Of a DNA stretch of 29,125 nt, positions 8,216-16,593 are shown in pieces. Under the pieces are notes generated by a model. It made no database searches and was not told the DNA's origin. It saw only the letters and a program-made list of their open reading frames with translations. Origin of the DNA: RUG14223 sp051881075 (GTDB lineage: Bacteria; Bacillota; Clostridia; Oscillospirales; Acutalibacteraceae); contig JBJEPE010000093.1 in NCBI GenBank assembly GCA_051881075.1, positions 1-29,125 of the forward strand. Reading direction: 5' to 3'. Positions within the stretch are counted from its first letter, which is position 1. Each line of letters starts with the position of its first letter. The position numbers and the translations under genes are program-made.

Positions 8216-8283
8216 ATAAGAAATACAGAAAATCAATATCACGCAGACAAGCTGTAAACGCTTGATATAAAGGAGCGATTTTT

Positions 8284-9075
8284 TTGTCCAGAATTTATCC
8301 GCTTTTCAGCGGAAGCAGCGGCAACTGCTATTACATATCATGCCGTGAAAGCGGTATTTTAATAGATGCGGGACGTAGTGCCAAACAGATAGAAACGGCA
8401 TTGCATGATAATTCGATTTCATGCAGCGGCATACAGGCCATATTCGTGACACATGAGCATAACGACCACGTTTCCGGGTTGCGTGTTTTTGCCGCACGGC
8501 ATAAGATAAAGGTATATTCGTCAAGAGGTACGCTGGAACAGCTTGAAGATATGGGTATAATCAACGGCAAATATCCGTGCGATGTTATAGAAAATAAGCC
8601 CGTAGAGCTTGACGATATGAAGATTACAGCATTCAAAACATCGCACGATTGCGCCGACTCACAGGGCTATGTTGTAGAAACATCGGACGGTAATAAAATA
8701 TCGCTTGCGACCGACCTTGGCATTATTACCGATACCGTAGCTAATGCAGTGCTTGGCAGTACGGCGGCGATAGTTGAATCTAACCATGATGTGCAGATGC
8801 TGTTAAACGGTGCATACCCATATTATCTTAAAAAGAGAATACTGTCAGATAAGGGGCATTTATCAAATAATGACTGCTCATATTTTTTACCGGAGCTTAT
8901 TAACAGCGGCACAACAAGATTTATACTGGCGCATTTAAGCAGAGAGAATAATATTCCTCAGCTTGCGTATCAAAGTGCGATATGTGAGCTTGATAAGCAT
9001 CTGGCAAAGATAGATGAGGATTATAGGCTTTATGTTGCACCGGTTGAAAACAGCGGTATGTGCATAACTATATAA
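8284..9075 (+). CDS. YycJ/WalJ-type MBL-fold metallo-hydrolase
   Basis: A 263-residue metallo-beta-lactamase-fold enzyme, cytoplasmic, of the YycJ/WalJ group linked in Firmicutes to wall homeostasis or DNA 5'-exonuclease activity. The metal ligands are visible: THEHNDH (motif 2), the SHD histidine, ATDLG (aspartate bridging the metals), ESNHD, and a late histidine in AHLSRENN. The N-terminal SGSSGNCYYI is the family start. It uses a TTG codon, fixed by AGGAG at 8271-8275 eight nt upstream. It is followed after 14 nt by rlmH, so the two are likely cotranscribed. In many Firmicutes it neighbours walRK and htrA; those genes are absent here. Confidence 0.92.
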   Translation: MSRIYPLFSGSSGNCYYISCRESGILIDAGRSAKQIETALHDNSISCSGIQAIFVTHEHNDHVSGLRVFAARHKIKVYSSRGTLEQLEDMGIINGKYPCDVIENKPVELDDMKITAFKTSHDCADSQGYVVETSDGNKISLATDLGIITDTVANAVLGSTAAIVESNHDVQMLLNGAYPYYLKKRILSDKGHLSNNDCSYFLPELINSGTTRFILAHLSRENNIPQLAYQSAICELDKHLAKIDEDYRLYVAPVENSGMCITI

Positions 9076-9089
9076 AGGGGCGATAATAT

Positions 9090-9572
9090 ATGCTTTCCGT
9101 TTCTGTAATATGTGTTGGAAAATTAAAGGAAAAGTATTGGAGAGAGGCTTGCGCCGAATATGCAAAGCGGCTTTCGGCTTATTGCAAATTTAATATTATT
9201 GAAGTGGACGAAGCACCTGCACCCGATAATCCGTCACAGGCGCAGATAAATGCCGTGATAGAGAGCGAGGGCAAAAAGATATCGGATAAACTGGATAGAA
9301 ACACAAGAATTATTGCCATGTGCATTGAGGGCAGACAAATGCCGTCAGAAAAATTGGCAGAAAAAATAGACGACTTGGCAGTCAACGGTACAAGTAGTAT
9401 AGCTTTTGTTATAGGCGGCTCATGGGGACTTGCCGACAGCATAAAAAAACGTGCCGTTATACGGCTGTCAATGTCAGAGATGACCTTTCCGCACCAGCTT
9501 GCAAGGGTGATGATTTGCGAACAGCTATACAGGGCTTTTCAGATTTCATCCGGCGGAAAGTATCATAAGTGA
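9090..9572 (+). CDS. rlmH: 23S rRNA (pseudouridine-1915-N3)-methyltransferase RlmH
   Basis: A 160-residue SPOUT-class methyltransferase that methylates pseudouridine 1915 in helix 69 of 23S rRNA using S-adenosylmethionine. The trefoil-knot SAM-binding parts are clear: AFVIGGSWGL, SMSEMTFPHQLARV and the ending EQLYRAFQISSGGKYHK. Length is standard. A GGGGCGAT ribosome binding site precedes the ATG. In many Firmicutes rlmH also lies just downstream of a YycJ-type hydrolase, in agreement with the arrangement here. Confidence 0.96.
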   Translation: MLSVSVICVGKLKEKYWREACAEYAKRLSAYCKFNIIEVDEAPAPDNPSQAQINAVIESEGKKISDKLDRNTRIIAMCIEGRQMPSEKLAEKIDDLAVNGTSSIAFVIGGSWGLADSIKKRAVIRLSMSEMTFPHQLARVMICEQLYRAFQISSGGKYHK

Positions 9573-9613
9573 ATAAGATAATGTTAGGATAGTTAATGTA
9601 AAAGGAGCAAAAA

Positions 9614-11350
9614 ATGGCGTTAGACGGAATTTTTTTAAGACATATATGCAATGAGATAGGGCAGTTTGCGATAGGGGCAAGGGTAGATAAAATATATCAG
9701 CCAAATAAAGAGGAGCTTGTGCTATCATTGCGCTCACATAGCGGAGCTAAAAAGCTGTTACTGTCAATACGAAGTAACAGTCCCAGAATACATTTTACGG
9801 AAAATGCTCCTGAAAATCCTCAAACACCGCCAATGCTGTGTATGCTTCTACGCAAAAAATTAACAGGGGCTAAAATAACCGATATCAGGCAGGAAAAGCT
9901 TGAAAGAATGATGATTATCGACTTTGATGCTATAAACGAGCTTGGTGATATCGTAAAAATATCCGTTGTTACTGAGATAATGGGTAAATACAGCAACGTT
10001 ATTCTGCTTGACGAAAACGGTAAGATAATAGATGCTCTAAAGCGTGTAGATCCGTCAATGAGTACTCAACGCCTTATTTTACCGGGGCTTGATTATGAAT
10101 TGCCGCCTGCGCAGGATAAGCTTTGTCTGCTTGATTTAACAGTAGAGCAGGTGATAGAGCGTATAATTACTAAAGCTATGCCGCTGTCAAAGGCGTTGTT
10201 ATCAAGCATACAGGGCATTTCACCTATAATATGCAGAGAGCTTGAATACCTTACAGGTAGGGGGGATGAGCTTTTCAGCGACAGGCTTGCACCGTCACAT
10301 ATTGAAAGGCTCAAGTACTTTTTGCGTGAGCTTAAGACTGTTACGGAAGAATGCAGCGGCAGTGCCTATACCGTATGTGAGCTAAGCGGAAAGCCCTTTG
10401 ACTACAGCTTTATGAATATATGCCAGTACACCACTATGGCACAGGTCAAAAAATATGAAAGCTTCAGCGAAATGCTTGACAGCTTCTACGGTGAACGTGA
10501 CCAAATAGAGCGTATGCGTGTTAAGTCACAGGATTTGCTTAAATTACTGACGAATACTTCCGACCGATTAAGTAGAAAGATAAATACTCAAAAAATGGAG
10601 CTTGCACAATGTGCCGACAGAGAAATTCTGCGCCAATGCGGAGATCTTTTGCAGGCTAATTTGTATAGAATAGAACGAGGCTCTTCATCAGTTACGGTTG
10701 AAAATTTCTACAGTGAAAACATGGATGAAATAACGATTAAGCTTAATCCTGCTCTTACCCCGGCGCAAAATGCACAGAAGTACTACAAGGATTACAACAA
10801 GGCGAAAAATGCGGAAAATATACTCAAGGTGCAGATAGAAAAAGCGCAGAAAGAGTTGGAGTATATAGATACAGTATTTGACAGCCTTAGCCGTGCAAGC
10901 GTTGAGCGAGAGCTTGCGGAGATAAGGGAGGAGCTTATAGATCAGGGATACCTGAAAATAAAGGGCGCACGTAAAAAATTACAGGGTACGCTCAAACCGC
11001 TTGAGTTTACGTCACCTACGGGATTTAAAATTCTTGTAGGCAGAAACAACAGGCAAAACGATAACCTTACTCTGAGGCAGGCGGATAAAAACGATATCTG
11101 GTTTCATACCAAGAATATACCGGGCTCACATACCGTACTTATCACAGACGGCAGAACGCCCGATGAAGAAACAATGGTAATGGCCGCACAGCTTGCGGCA
11201 TACCACAGCAAAGCCAAAAATTCATCTCAGGTGCCGGTTGATTACACACTTATACGTTATGTCAGCAAACCGCAGGGAGCTAAGCCCGGTATGGTGATAT
11301 TCGTAAATAACAAAACGCTGTTTGTAACACCGAGCCTTAGTATGGAATAA
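9614..11350 (+). CDS. rqcH: Ribosome quality-control factor RqcH (NFACT family)
   Basis: A 578-residue NFACT protein, formerly annotated fibronectin-binding protein FbpA. RqcH binds stalled 50S subunits carrying peptidyl-tRNA and directs addition of C-terminal alanine tails. NFACT-N occupies about 1-200 (start ALDGIFLRHICNEI, with PPMLCMLLRKKL), a coiled-coil region about 280-440, and NFACT-R about 450-570, with DIWFHTKNIPGSH and YTLIRYVSKPQGAKPG as hallmark blocks. AAAGGAG precedes the ATG at good spacing. It follows rlmH by 41 nt and is likely in the same operon. No signal peptide supports an intracellular role. Confidence 0.95.
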   Translation: MALDGIFLRHICNEIGQFAIGARVDKIYQPNKEELVLSLRSHSGAKKLLLSIRSNSPRIHFTENAPENPQTPPMLCMLLRKKLTGAKITDIRQEKLERMMIIDFDAINELGDIVKISVVTEIMGKYSNVILLDENGKIIDALKRVDPSMSTQRLILPGLDYELPPAQDKLCLLDLTVEQVIERIITKAMPLSKALLSSIQGISPIICRELEYLTGRGDELFSDRLAPSHIERLKYFLRELKTVTEECSGSAYTVCELSGKPFDYSFMNICQYTTMAQVKKYESFSEMLDSFYGERDQIERMRVKSQDLLKLLTNTSDRLSRKINTQKMELAQCADREILRQCGDLLQANLYRIERGSSSVTVENFYSENMDEITIKLNPALTPAQNAQKYYKDYNKAKNAENILKVQIEKAQKELEYIDTVFDSLSRASVERELAEIREELIDQGYLKIKGARKKLQGTLKPLEFTSPTGFKILVGRNNRQNDNLTLRQADKNDIWFHTKNIPGSHTVLITDGRTPDEETMVMAAQLAAYHSKAKNSSQVPVDYTLIRYVSKPQGAKPGMVIFVNNKTLFVTPSLSME

Positions 11351-11403
11351 TATTGGAATTTGAAAAAGATGCCTCGCAATAATGATTTACGTAGGGATAT
11401 TTT

Positions 11404-12729
11404 ATGTTGAATTTAAAGTATATCGAAAGATACCGTGAAAACAACAGAATAGAGGCAAAAAGAGCGTTGGGCGGATTTCCGCATAGCGTATGGGAAACAT
11501 ACTCGGCTTTTGCCAATACTTTAGGGGGAGTTATACTGCTTGGTGTGGCTGAGCAGAAAGATAGGTCCTTTAAATGTGTGCGCTTGCCGTCACCTGAATA
11601 TCTGGCAGAGGAATTTAAACGCACAGTCAACGATAAAAAGCAGGTAAGCGCCAATATACTGCATGATGACAGTATCAAGATAATAGAAAACGACGGATTG
11701 CGCATAGTGGCCGTTGAGGTTCCAAGAGCCGACAGACATATACGTCCCGTTTTTGTTTACGGTGATTTCACTCATGGAGCATACCGTAGGGGAGGAGAAG
11801 GTGACTATCGCTGTACACCCGAGCAGATAAAATCTATGCTTGCCGACAGAGCGGATTCTGCGGATAGCGTTGTTATGGAAAATATAGGTATAGACGCCCT
11901 TGACAGAGGTACGCTGCTTAGGTACAGAAGTAAATTGTCGGGCGGTTTTGCTGACAATAGCCTAAGCGATATCCGGCTTTTACAGATGATAGGCGCAATA
12001 TCAGAGGGAGCGGACGGCGTATTGCATCCAACGCTTGCGGGTCTGCTTATGTTCGGCAAAAGTGAATATATAGCAAGCTCATTAAAAAATTTCAGATTAA
12101 CATACGCATTAAACGGAACAAATCGCATAAGCTACAGGCATAATCTATTTGATAGCTTTTTTAAGATGTACGATCTGCTGTGTGAGCAGTTTGGCGGAAA
12201 AGGCTTGGATGACCTGTTGTGCGAGGGACTTATAAATTCTATAATTCATGCCGATTACCGCGGTGGGGCGGAGATATCGGTCTATGCAGGAAAAAGCGGT
12301 CTGGCAATATCAAATGCAGGTAATGTGCGTGTAAGCTACGACAGCTTTGGCGTCAGGAATAAATCGGATATAAGAAATCCGTCGCTTGCGCATATGTTCG
12401 CACTTATAAGTCTTGCGCATAATACGGGTCACGGCTCTGAGCTTATAGCCGCAAACGGGGCTAAGCTAAAGGAGTTTTTTAACCCTGATAAAACGGTACT
12501 TTCAATATCATGGGCTGAGAACAGGCACAGTAAGGCACTGCACGAATGTATAAGATCCGACCTTATAGATTATATTACCAAAAATACGTCTTGCTCAGTT
12601 TATGAGCTTGCAGTCGTGTTTAACTTATCGATTGCTTCGGCAACCGCTTATCTTGATGAGCTTGTAGCCGAAAATATAGCGGATATTGATAAATCAACGG
12701 GAAAATATATGCTTAAGGTGTTTGAGTGA
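11404..12729 (+). CDS. AlbA_2 (Schlafen-like) and GHKL-like ATP-binding regulator
   Basis: A 441-residue protein of the 'RNA-binding domain / ATP-dependent DNA helicase-related' group with an N-terminal AlbA_2 domain. Residues about 10-130 match AlbA_2: RIEAKRALGGFPHSVWETYSAFANTLGG, a catalytic-looking ExK, and YRRGGEGDYRCTPEQI. The middle to C-terminal part has EGLINSIIHADYRGG, resembling the GHKL N-box, and FGVRNKSDIRNPSLAHMF. The last 65 residues look like a winged helix (VYELAVVFNLSIASATAYLDEL). The family is often transcriptional or defence-associated; the exact role is unknown. AGGGA lies 8 nt before the ATG and it begins 53 nt after rqcH. Confidence 0.85.
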   Translation: MLNLKYIERYRENNRIEAKRALGGFPHSVWETYSAFANTLGGVILLGVAEQKDRSFKCVRLPSPEYLAEEFKRTVNDKKQVSANILHDDSIKIIENDGLRIVAVEVPRADRHIRPVFVYGDFTHGAYRRGGEGDYRCTPEQIKSMLADRADSADSVVMENIGIDALDRGTLLRYRSKLSGGFADNSLSDIRLLQMIGAISEGADGVLHPTLAGLLMFGKSEYIASSLKNFRLTYALNGTNRISYRHNLFDSFFKMYDLLCEQFGGKGLDDLLCEGLINSIIHADYRGGAEISVYAGKSGLAISNAGNVRVSYDSFGVRNKSDIRNPSLAHMFALISLAHNTGHGSELIAANGAKLKEFFNPDKTVLSISWAENRHSKALHECIRSDLIDYITKNTSCSVYELAVVFNLSIASATAYLDELVAENIADIDKSTGKYMLKVFE

Positions 12730-12790
12730 CGACCGCCTGAGCTTGCTGGTGATTATTGAGAAACGTTATTAACATTTTTGTGTAATCTCA

Positions 12791-12819
12791 TTGACATAAG
12801 TAAAAAACGGTCATATAAT
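12791..12819 (+). promoter_or_regulatory. Perfect consensus promoter of the lipoprotein gene
   Basis: TTGACA (12791-12796), 17-nt spacer, TATAAT (12814-12819); the lipoprotein ATG is 27 nt downstream of the -10. Confidence 0.92.
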
Positions 12820-12846
12820 AAAAATAAAGAAAACGGAGGGATTATA

Positions 12847-13437
12847 ATGAGAAAAGTAGATATTATTGCTATAATTTTGCTAGTGATTACAATTACTTTA
12901 AGTGTCGGATGCGATATAGATTCCCCTAAATCTCAAGGTTCTGAAAATATTAGCGATGTAACATCGGTTGAGTCACAGGTTGTGGGGGATAAGGTATCGG
13001 AGATGTTTTCTTTATCGGGCTGTAATAACGATACTGATGTTGCCGCTATCAAATATATAGGCTACAGTATAGAGGAGGACGGTCTGAAAGATACACTTGA
13101 CGATGTTGCAACTGATTTTGTCAAGTATTACGATGATATCAAGTACTGCCGGCTTGACGGTGATGAAACATATCTGCTTATACCTAAATATGAAAATTCC
13201 GTTGTTACCATATACAGTGTAGACAGCGACGGTAACAGAATAAATGAGGATGCGGATTTTTCTGAAACTGCGAAGGCAGTTGTTTTTACCTGTAATGTAA
13301 GCGATATTATACCAAATGTTGAAGTCACCGTAGAATATACTGACGAGAACGGTGAAAAAGGAAGCATCAGCTTTAATCCCTCAATAAGCCTTATGGACGG
13401 ATCTGTCTGTGACTTTGAAAAAGTGTTTGAATTTTAG
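12847..13437 (+). CDS. Small secreted lipoprotein, unknown function
   Basis: A 196-residue predicted lipoprotein. The N-terminus has a short basic start (MRKVD), a hydrophobic core and a lipobox LSVG-C with the cysteine near residue 21, so it would be lipid-anchored on the outer face of the membrane. After a Ser/acidic linker, the rest is acidic and beta-rich (for example VEVTVEYTDENGEKGSISF) with no catalytic motif I recognise. The frame is open upstream to 12778, but that start would overlie the promoter; the ATG at 12847 has CGGAGGG about 7 nt before it. It carries its own consensus promoter, so expression is probably substantial. Function unknown. Confidence 0.85.
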   Translation: MRKVDIIAIILLVITITLSVGCDIDSPKSQGSENISDVTSVESQVVGDKVSEMFSLSGCNNDTDVAAIKYIGYSIEEDGLKDTLDDVATDFVKYYDDIKYCRLDGDETYLLIPKYENSVVTIYSVDSDGNRINEDADFSETAKAVVFTCNVSDIIPNVEVTVEYTDENGEKGSISFNPSISLMDGSVCDFEKVFEF

Positions 13438-13523
13438 ATGATTGCAATTTTAAGGTAAAATCTTCTGAAATTCAAAATTTTTTCAATATTTTAACTAAAT
13501 TTAATAAAATTTAAAAGTTAATA

Positions 13524-13552
13524 TTGACAAAATGCAAATTTGCTAATAATAT
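13524..13552 (+). promoter_or_regulatory. Promoter of acpP
   Basis: TTGACA (13524-13529) and TAATAT (13547-13552) with a 17-nt spacer. The transcript would carry a leader of about 130 nt that contains the palindrome at 13633-13650. Confidence 0.8.
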
Positions 13553-13632
13553 GTGTTATGCAAGTATCGGCACACGGCAGTAGATAGGTTTGTCAGTGCC
13601 GCACGGTAATGCGTAATGTATCCGCAAAACGA

Positions 13633-13650
13633 CATTGTACTGGTACAATG
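13633..13650. promoter_or_regulatory. Perfect 18-nt palindrome in the acpP leader
   Basis: CATTGTAC and GTACAATG are perfect 8-bp inverted arms around TG. It lies about 80 nt downstream of the -10 and about 40 nt before the acpP start. It could be an operator or an RNA hairpin. It does not match the FapR or FabT consensus sites I remember. Confidence 0.5.
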
Positions 13651-13689
13651 GAAATTATCGATACAAAATTTTTATACGGAGGTTTTTAT

Positions 13690-13917
13690 ATGGTACTCGA
13701 AAAAGTAAAGGCTATTTTAAGTGAACAGTTTGATGTAGAGGAAGATTCAATAACTACAGACACCGTTATAGAGGATGACCTCGGAGCGGATTCTCTTGAT
13801 GTTGTTGACCTTGTAATGTCATTAGAGGATGAATTTGAAATCGAAGTTCCCGATGATGAGGTAGAGAACATACGTACAGTCGGCGATATTGTTAAGTACA
13901 TCGAAGCAAATTCATAA
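13690..13917 (+). CDS. acpP: Acyl carrier protein
   Basis: A 75-residue acidic acyl carrier protein. It holds growing acyl chains on 4'-phosphopantetheine attached to Ser35 in the conserved GADSLDVVDLV motif, serving type II fatty-acid synthesis. The four-helix pattern is complete: LEKVKAILSEQF (helix 1), DSLDVVDLVMSLEDEF (helix 2), ENIRTVGDIVKYIEANS (helices 3-4). The frame is open upstream to 13609, but the ATG at 13690 follows GGAGG by 7 nt and gives the family length. The gene stands alone with its own promoter and terminator; no fab genes are next to it. Confidence 0.97.
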   Translation: MVLEKVKAILSEQFDVEEDSITTDTVIEDDLGADSLDVVDLVMSLEDEFEIEVPDDEVENIRTVGDIVKYIEANS

Positions 13918-13940
13918 TCATTTCTGTTAAAAAAGAGAAA

Positions 13941-13986
13941 AGGGGCTGTCGCAATTCAGCAAAATGAAGAGCGACGGCCCCCTTTT
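13941..13986 (+). terminator. acpP terminator; copy 1 of a 41-bp direct repeat
   Basis: An 11-bp stem, GGGGCTGTCGC/GCGACGGCCCC (one T-G pair), with an 18-nt loop is followed by CCTTTT. The 41 nt at 13941-13981 are identical to 15405-15445, including the unpaired loop. Confidence 0.88.
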
Positions 13987-14031
13987 ATATATTAAGCAAG
14001 TATTGTACAAAAAAACATATCTTAAAAGGAA

Positions 14032-14088
14032 AGTTTTTACGAAATCAGAGTAAAAACTATTGACTATTCGAATGTTTTTGGATATACT
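14032..14088 (+). promoter_or_regulatory. Promoter and adjoining inverted repeat of the DUF4143 ATPase gene
   Basis: TTGACT (14060-14065) and TATACT (14083-14088) have a 17-nt spacer. Immediately upstream is a perfect 9-bp inverted repeat, AGTTTTTAC (14032-14040) and GTAAAAACT (14050-14058), ending one base before the -35. A dimeric regulator could bind there; this is inference. Confidence 0.75.
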
Positions 14089-14109
14089 GATAGTAAAGGA
14101 GGCGATAGT

Positions 14110-15309
14110 ATGATTGTTAGACCCCATTATTTAGAAACGCTTAAAACTTACCGTGATGTACCGCTGGTGAAAATCCTTGCGGGTATTCGCCGTTGCGGAA
14201 AATCCACGATTTTAGAAATGCTTAATGAAGATTTGATAAAAAGCGGCGTTCCCACCGATCATATACTCAATATGCGCTATACTTCGGAAGATTTTGCCGA
14301 CGGTATGACCGACAAGGATATGTATCATGGAATCAAAGAAAAAATGACCGATAGTGGGCGATACTATCTTCTGCTTGACGAGGTGCAGGAAATCACAGGC
14401 TGGGAAAAGGCTGTCAACAGCCTGCTTGAAAACGCCGATACGGATATTTATGTGACCGGCTCCAATTCCAAGCTGATGTCAAGTGAAATATCCACCTACT
14501 TGACGGGGCGGTATATCTCCATCCCCGTGTTTACACTCTCTTTTGCCGAGTATATGGAGTTCAAAAAGGCAAGCGGATGCACTAAGAAAGACCTTTTGAA
14601 CGAGTATATCCGCATGGGTGGCTTTCCGATCGTTGCGCTGAGCAATTTTGACGAGGGTGCAGCATATCAGATTGTCGAGGGTATTTACAATTCCGTTATC
14701 AACAGCGACATAACGAAACGGCACAATATTACGAACTTTGACCTGTTCAACCGTGTTGTAAAGTATGTCGTTGAAAATGTCGGCAAGACCTTTTCCGCCA
14801 ACGCTATTGTGAAGTTCCTGAAAAGCGAGGGGCGTTCTCTCTCGGTGGAATCGGTATATAATTATCTGGAATGGCTGGAAAAGGCCTTTGTCATCTATCG
14901 CTGTCAGCGGTACGATTTGCAGGGGAAATCCGTGCTGAAAACGCAGGAGAAATTCTATCTTGCCGATGCTTCTCTGAAATACTGTATGATGGGCTTCAAT
15001 CCGAAATCGGTTGCCGCTATGCTGGAAAATATCGTGTATTTTGAGCTTCGCAGAAAAGGCTATGAGGTCTATATCGGCAAGAATGAAACGAAAGAAATCG
15101 ACTTTGTGGCTGTACGACGCGACGAGCGTATCTATGTGCAGGTGTGCCGCAATCTGCCGGAGGAATCCGACCGAGAGGTCGCTAATCTGCTTGAAATCAA
15201 AGACCATTACCCCAAGTATGTTGTAACCCTTGACGAGCTTGCCGCAGGCAATATCAACGGCATAAAGATTGTGCATTTAGCGGATTTTCTGTTGAGAGAA
15301 GAGTATTAA
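14110..15309 (+). CDS. AAA_14/DUF4143 family ATPase
   Basis: A 399-residue protein of the widespread prokaryotic ATPase family with an N-terminal AAA_14 domain and C-terminal DUF4143. Walker A is GIRRCGKST (25-33), Walker B YYLLLDEVQ, followed by a sensor-like VTGSNS and the TGRY motif typical of this family. The C-terminal part contains a restriction-endonuclease-like core: ETKEIDFVAVRRDERIYVQV. The biochemical role of the family is not established. The ATG has AAAGGAGG 9 nt upstream. Its codon use is visibly more GC-rich than acpP and the lipoprotein next to it, and the gene is framed by identical 41-bp repeats, so recent acquisition is likely. Confidence 0.9.
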   Translation: MIVRPHYLETLKTYRDVPLVKILAGIRRCGKSTILEMLNEDLIKSGVPTDHILNMRYTSEDFADGMTDKDMYHGIKEKMTDSGRYYLLLDEVQEITGWEKAVNSLLENADTDIYVTGSNSKLMSSEISTYLTGRYISIPVFTLSFAEYMEFKKASGCTKKDLLNEYIRMGGFPIVALSNFDEGAAYQIVEGIYNSVINSDITKRHNITNFDLFNRVVKYVVENVGKTFSANAIVKFLKSEGRSLSVESVYNYLEWLEKAFVIYRCQRYDLQGKSVLKTQEKFYLADASLKYCMMGFNPKSVAAMLENIVYFELRRKGYEVYIGKNETKEIDFVAVRRDERIYVQVCRNLPEESDREVANLLEIKDHYPKYVVTLDELAAGNINGIKIVHLADFLLREEY

Positions 15310-15359
15310 ACAACAAGCTTCAAAGGATCATAAATTTTAATACTAAACAAACGAGAAAC

Positions 15360-15382
15360 GGCACAGGGTAAAGCACTGTGCC
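15360..15382 (+). terminator. Weak terminator-like hairpin after the DUF4143 ATPase gene
   Basis: GGCACAG (15360-15366) pairs with CTGTGCC (15376-15382) around a 9-nt loop, followed by ATTTCT. The T-tract is poor. Confidence 0.5.
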
Positions 15383-15404
15383 ATTTCTACATAAAAATAT
15401 ACAT

Positions 15405-15452
15405 AGGGGCTGTCGCAATTCAGCAAAATGAAGAGCGACGGCCCCGTTTTTT
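15405..15452 (+). terminator. Copy 2 of the 41-bp repeat terminator
   Basis: 15405-15445 repeat 13941-13981 without a mismatch and are followed by a G and a long T-run, making this the stronger of the two terminators. On the minus strand it may also stop phage-operon transcription, since GCGACAGCCCC is followed a few bases later by TATATTTTT. Confidence 0.88.
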
Positions 15453-15460
15453 TCGTTTAT

Positions 15461-15489
15461 GGACTGCCTTAGTGTGACAGTCCTTTTTT
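15461..15489 (+). terminator. Second tandem terminator at the phage-operon border
   Basis: GGACTG (15461-15466) and CAGTCC (15478-15483) form a 6-bp stem followed by TTTTTT. It faces the converging phage operon and would limit read-through into its last gene. Confidence 0.75.
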
Positions 15490-15515
15490 AGTTTTTTTCT
15501 GTATTTTTCTCGGTT

Positions 15516-15998
15516 TTATTTAAAGATTATGATGCAATACTGCTGTGACATTTTGTTTAAATTATATACCAGATTGCCTGCTCCAAGTCCTTCGTATTCG
15601 GACGGAAGGTGATGCGAAATGGTAAGGGCATTCCCGTCCAGGGAAAGGCCTGCGCCGTTAATTTCCTGTGTGGCATATGTACCGTTAATTATAGTAACAT
15701 AATTTTCATTAATTTGAGTAAACGGTCTGTTAGCCGCAAAGTACAGTACATAACGTGGAACAAAGTCAAGTGCAATTACCCTTGATGAAGTGCCTGTTCC
15801 TACAGTGTCTATTATGAGGAACGGCAGAGATACAAAGTCCTTTTCCTCAGATGTGAGATGCAAGCTGTTATTGCCGGTATGCTCTGTAAAGGCAGCCTCG
15901 GTTCTGATATTATCCGTTAAAAAGTCGTTTCTCTCGGGCTTGTCGGTTTCCTCCCATAAGCAAAGCCCTATGTTTTCCGTATAATTGGTAGATGCCAT
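15516..15998 (-). CDS. Short phage tail-fibre-like protein
   Basis: A 160-residue protein, last of the structural operon, expected at the distal end of the particle for surface contact. The N-terminus (IGLCLWEETDKPERNDFL, 10-27) is the baseplate-attachment phrase found at the start of many clostridial phage fibres. The C-terminal half has strand-rich blocks such as TGTSSRVIALDFVPRYVLYF that resemble fibre-tip domains. At 160 residues it is shorter than most fibres; there is no long repetitive shaft. The ATG has AGGAG about 12 nt before it, four nt after the tail protein I stop. Its target is unknown. Confidence 0.72.
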   Translation of the reverse strand: MASTNYTENIGLCLWEETDKPERNDFLTDNIRTEAAFTEHTGNNSLHLTSEEKDFVSLPFLIIDTVGTGTSSRVIALDFVPRYVLYFAANRPFTQINENYVTIINGTYATQEINGAGLSLDGNALTISHHLPSEYEGLGAGNLVYNLNKMSQQYCIIIFK

Positions 15999-16001
15999 AT
16001 T

Positions 16002-16580
16002 TTAAACACTCTCCTTTTTACTGTCCAACTGCTCCCATGTCAGATCAAGTGCTTCAAGCTCTTTCCATGTAAGCTCACGCTGTTCAAATCTTCTCCATGT
16101 TATCTCGTTAAGATATAACAGTACCTGTAGGTGTGCAGGAGTAAGCATATTAAGCTGTGCGCTTATCCACTCCGATTGCGAGTCGCTGTAGATATGCTCC
16201 TTACCTGTAACCGTAAGTACATCCAAATCAAAATTTTCATACGCCTTTGCTCCCACAAGGCCGCAGGCTGTAAGTATTCTGTCCATACCTGACATAGTGT
16301 AATCACTGGGGGTTATAGATAATCGGTTTATCAGCATGGTGCGCCGCTGTTCAATGGGCAGGTCCTCCATTGTTTTACCGAACAGCGATTCAACATTTAG
16401 CAATCCGTAATCAACCGCTGTCTGTATAAAGCATTCACGTTTGAGGTCGTCAATATATCCGTGCATTATATCAATTACTGCGGCGTATGCTTTTAGCTCG
16501 GCATATATTGCGTTTCCGGCAGATACCGAATATATCCCGGAGGTTTCCAGTCCGTACTTCATGGTATCAAAGCTACTCAT
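16002..16580 (-). CDS. Phage tail protein I-like (YmfQ/gpI family)
   Basis: A 192-residue protein in the position of P2 gpI / PBSX YmfQ-XkdU, which links the baseplate wedge to the fibre. Residues about 25-120 (VDYGLLNVESLFGK, EQRRTMLINRLSITPSDYTMSGMDRIL) match the YmfQ/DUF2313 pattern. The C-terminal repeats of WRRFEQRELTWKELEALDLT style are often seen in clostridial family members. The start ATG is preceded by GGGGTGAG, 13 nt after the baseplate J stop. Placement between J and the fibre agrees with phage gene order. Confidence 0.8.
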   Translation of the reverse strand: MSSFDTMKYGLETSGIYSVSAGNAIYAELKAYAAVIDIMHGYIDDLKRECFIQTAVDYGLLNVESLFGKTMEDLPIEQRRTMLINRLSITPSDYTMSGMDRILTACGLVGAKAYENFDLDVLTVTGKEHIYSDSQSEWISAQLNMLTPAHLQVLLYLNEITWRRFEQRELTWKELEALDLTWEQLDSKKESV

Positions 16581-16593
16581 TACAGCTCACCCC

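Noticed and set aside
14479..15276. A 265-codon open frame on the minus strand
   Set aside because: It lies entirely antisense to the DUF4143 ATPase, whose motifs are clear, and has no ribosome binding site or recognisable domain.
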